DNA from: JAJFTV01 sp964426355
Lineage (GTDB): Bacteria > Chloroflexota > Anaerolineae > Anaerolineales > Anaerolineaceae
Direction of reading: 5' to 3'
Length of the DNA: 6,963 nucleotides
Assembly (NCBI GenBank): GCA_964426355.1
Contig: CAYRRA010000209.1
Location: 1 to 6,963, forward strand
A program made the translations under genes and the position numbers. Of this stretch, positions 5,152 through 6,963 are shown piece by piece (positions within the stretch are counted from its first letter, which is position 1; each line of letters starts with the position of its first letter). The notes under the pieces are model-generated. The model was given only the letters and a program-made list of their open reading frames with translations. It did no database searches and had not been told where the DNA came from.

Positions 5152-6776
5152 AAAAGTTTAGTTATTTGTTAATTGCGCTGCTGGTGGTAACCACCATGCT
5201 GCTGGCATCCTGCAAGCCTGCCGCTGAATCACCGGCTCAAGAGGAAGCCGCCGCTGATGAGAAGATGGGCGGTACGCTTTATGTTGGGGAAGCTGCGGTT
5301 GTTCAATTTGACCCGCCATTCATCAATGATGACGCCTCCTTCCACGTCACCTCTATGGTGCACGTTTTCCTGTTTCGTGCGGTACTGGATGAAACCGGTG
5401 CGGAAACACCCATCCCGGAACTGGCGAAATCCTGGGATTTCGAAGAGGATGGCAAAGTGGTCATTTTCCATCTGAACGAAGGTTGGACATTCCAGGACGG
5501 CAATGACATCTTTGCCGAGGGTGAAGGACGCGAAATCACCGCCGAAGATGTAGCGTACTCCATCGAGCGCATGGTGACCATTGAAGGCTCCAGCGCCCCG
5601 AGCGATTTGCTGGCTGGTTTTGAATCGGTTGAAGTGGTCGATACTTATACCGTCAAGCTCACCATGAAAGAACCAGATGCGATTCTCTTTGCTGGCGGAC
5701 GCGGTTTGAGTTCAACCGCCATTCTGCCCAAGGAAGCTGTTGATGCACGTGGCGCCGATTGGGGTCTTAACCCCATTGGCGGCGGTCCATTCGAATTTGT
5801 GGAATATGTAGCCGATGACCATGTGACCCTGCGCAAGAACGAAGATTACGCCATCGAGCCCTACCTGGACCAAGTAATTTTTAAGATCATCCCGGATGAT
5901 GATGTGCAGGTGATTTCTCTGGAAGCTGGCGAGGTGGATGTCATTCAGTTACCCGCTTCCGATTTTGACCGCTTCGAGAACGACGAAAATTTCAAGCTGT
6001 ACGCCCAAAACTGTCCCTATTCCTACAACATCATGTTCGATCTGAAGAACGAGATGTTACAAGACATTAAGGTGCGTGAAGCCATGGCACATGCCATCGA
6101 CGGACGTGCTATCATGCGCAATGAGTTTGGTGGTATGGCAGTTGAAGGCTGCGGTATTGCTGGACCTGGCATTCCCGGACACGACCCCGATTTGTGCGAC
6201 CTGTTTACCTATGACCCGTCATTGACCGAAACACTGATGACCGAAGCCGGTTGGGAAAAGAATGCCAACGGTGTATGGGCTAAAGACGGCGTGACCTTCT
6301 CGGTGGAATTTGAGGTCTGGAACATGACCCCTGCCCCCAGTATAGCCACGGCTGCTACCACCCAACTGCAGGAAGCCGGTTTTGGCGTGACGATGGTCGA
6401 AGTAGAATTTGGCACCTGGATTGAGGATGCGCTTGGGCAGAACACCCAAAAACCGCTGATGATGTGGTCTGGTTTCTGCGGCGAAGGCGGCATAGATGGC
6501 TATTGGGGACGCACAGGCTTGGCTCCTGCCTGGGGCTATGCGGATGAAGAGGTCTTTACCCTGCTCGAGTCAGCCAATAAGATCGTTGACCCCGAAGAAC
6601 GACAAGCGATACTGCAGGAAGCCCATCGCAAGATTTACGCTTCCTACGCCGACATTCCCTTTGGCTTTGCCACGGGTTACGAAATCACCACCAGCCGGGT
6701 GGAGGATTGGCGAGCCACCATGTGGTGGATGAAACCCGTTACAACCGTTAACAACGTATGGCTTTCATCCAAGTAA
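5148..6776 (+). CDS. Peptide ABC transporter substrate-binding lipoprotein, family 5 (DppA/OppA type)
   Basis: A 542-residue extracytoplasmic lipoprotein that captures peptides and delivers them to the two permeases upstream. The signal peptide has KK at 2-3, a hydrophobic core (about 7-19) and a lipobox LASC with the lipidated cysteine at C22, followed by an acidic, Ala-rich linker to about residue 39. The SBP_bac_5 fold begins at GGTLYVGE (41-48). Family landmarks are the ITAEDVAYSIERM segment (130-142), NPIGGGPFEFVEY (209-220), VREAMAHAIDGRAIM (309-323), and the YDPSLTETLMTEAGW helix (355-369). Four cysteines remain in the mature chain after C22 (289, 335, 350, 444), which is more than many relatives have. 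GGAGG at 5139-5143, 4 bases before the ATG, is a strong ribosome site, fitting the high expression usual for binding proteins. It is last in its operon, with a terminator 25 bases after the stop. Substrate within the peptide/opine/nickel family is not determinable. Confidence 0.95.
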   Translation: MKKFSYLLIALLVVTTMLLASCKPAAESPAQEEAAADEKMGGTLYVGEAAVVQFDPPFINDDASFHVTSMVHVFLFRAVLDETGAETPIPELAKSWDFEEDGKVVIFHLNEGWTFQDGNDIFAEGEGREITAEDVAYSIERMVTIEGSSAPSDLLAGFESVEVVDTYTVKLTMKEPDAILFAGGRGLSSTAILPKEAVDARGADWGLNPIGGGPFEFVEYVADDHVTLRKNEDYAIEPYLDQVIFKIIPDDDVQVISLEAGEVDVIQLPASDFDRFENDENFKLYAQNCPYSYNIMFDLKNEMLQDIKVREAMAHAIDGRAIMRNEFGGMAVEGCGIAGPGIPGHDPDLCDLFTYDPSLTETLMTEAGWEKNANGVWAKDGVTFSVEFEVWNMTPAPSIATAATTQLQEAGFGVTMVEVEFGTWIEDALGQNTQKPLMMWSGFCGEGGIDGYWGRTGLAPAWGYADEEVFTLLESANKIVDPEERQAILQEAHRKIYASYADIPFGFATGYEITTSRVEDWRATMWWMKPVTTVNNVWLSSK

Positions 6777-6800
6777 AGCCCTGTAGAAAACAGTAACACG

Positions 6801-6834
6801 CAAAGAGGCTGTCTAAAAAATGGCAGCCTCTTTG
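6801..6834 (+). terminator. Hairpin terminator of the importer operon
   Basis: The arms CAAAGAGGCTGTC (6801-6813) and GGCAGCCTCTTTG (6822-6834) pair over 13 bp with one G-T wobble and an 8-nt A-rich loop. It lies 25 bases after the binding-protein stop. The following ATATTTT (6838-6844) is a loose T-tract, so termination strength is uncertain but the stem is the most stable in the window. A small CTGT-AGAAA-ACAG hairpin (6781-6793) precedes it. Confidence 0.7.
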
Positions 6835-6846
6835 ACTATATTTTCA

Positions 6847-6951
6847 CAAGAGATGTTTTCTTGCCGTGTCAGAGCTCGGTGCAGAGACTCTCGTAAGCGT
6901 TATTTGCTCGTAGAGGCTGCCCTATCTTTTGGGGAGCTTCTGCTCTTTTTT
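6847..6951 (+). other. Possible structured leader or small RNA ending in a terminator
   Basis: No ORF of note lies here. Several pairings are visible: CAAGA/TCTTG (6847-6851, 6859-6863); GCTGCCC/GGGGAGC with one mismatch (6916-6922, 6931-6937); and GAGC-TTCT-GCTC (6934-6945) followed by six T (6946-6951), like a short intrinsic terminator. The last two share 6934-6937 and exclude each other. Long-range pairs AGAGC/GCTCT (6871-6875, 6942-6946) and GCAGA/TCTGC (6881-6885, 6939-6943) are also possible. I recognise no known RNA family. Confidence 0.25.
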
Positions 6952-6963
6952 ACTCGTTAGAGT

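Noticed and set aside
6805..6834. GAGGCTGTCTAAAAAA resembling an insertion-sequence terminal repeat
   Set aside because: Its complement follows only 8 bases later as a hairpin directly after the operon end, which a terminator explains better; no transposase lies nearby on this side.
1..6963. CRISPR array, tRNA, rRNA, phage or toxin-antitoxin genes
   Set aside because: I saw no regularly spaced direct repeats, no cloverleaf with conserved T-loop, no rRNA-like stretches and no matching proteins.

Overview
The window reads as chromosomal DNA of a free-living, peptide-using bacterium, all genes on the + strand. The best guess for the lineage is Chloroflexota, probably Anaerolineae. This rests on the style of the lipoprotein signal and linker, a bacterial alpha-2-macroglobulin, and an ISAs1-type transposase N-terminus resembling those I know from that group. 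It is an inference from protein style; no rRNA or other phylogenetic marker is present.

Layout. Positions 1-912 hold the C-terminal end of a bacterial alpha-2-macroglobulin (protease-trapping surface protein) whose start lies upstream of the window. Positions 913-1617 are a 705-base non-genic stretch. It contains the decayed 5' end of an ISAs1-family transposase with an in-frame stop, a hairpin that would bury the transposase ribosome binding site, a roughly 100-bp interspersed inverted-repeat element, a small hairpin, and a good sigma-70-type promoter for the next gene. Positions 1618-2985 encode a cytoplasmic M14-family zinc carboxypeptidase with a helical C-terminal extension. Positions 2986-3207 hold a second promoter (extended -10) and a leader. 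Positions 3208-6776 form an ABC peptide importer operon: DppB-like permease, DppC-like permease, and a family-5 substrate-binding lipoprotein. A strong hairpin terminator follows at 6801-6834. The last 130 bases have no gene but show alternative hairpins ending in a T-run.

How the genes may work together. The lipoprotein captures oligopeptides outside the membrane and the two permeases pass them inward. The neighbouring signal-less carboxypeptidase could trim imported peptides in the cytoplasm. The peptidase and the importer have separate promoters, so this is a functional neighbourhood rather than a single operon. The two ATPase subunits that must drive the importer are not in the window, and the terminator after the binding protein suggests they are encoded elsewhere.

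Nothing here looks like a wholly new system. The observations most worth checking are the self-silencing hairpin of the transposase remnant, the interspersed repeat that replaces its 3' part, the missing ATPases, a 20-codon ORF overlapping the binding-protein start by ATGA, and the possible structured RNA at the right edge.
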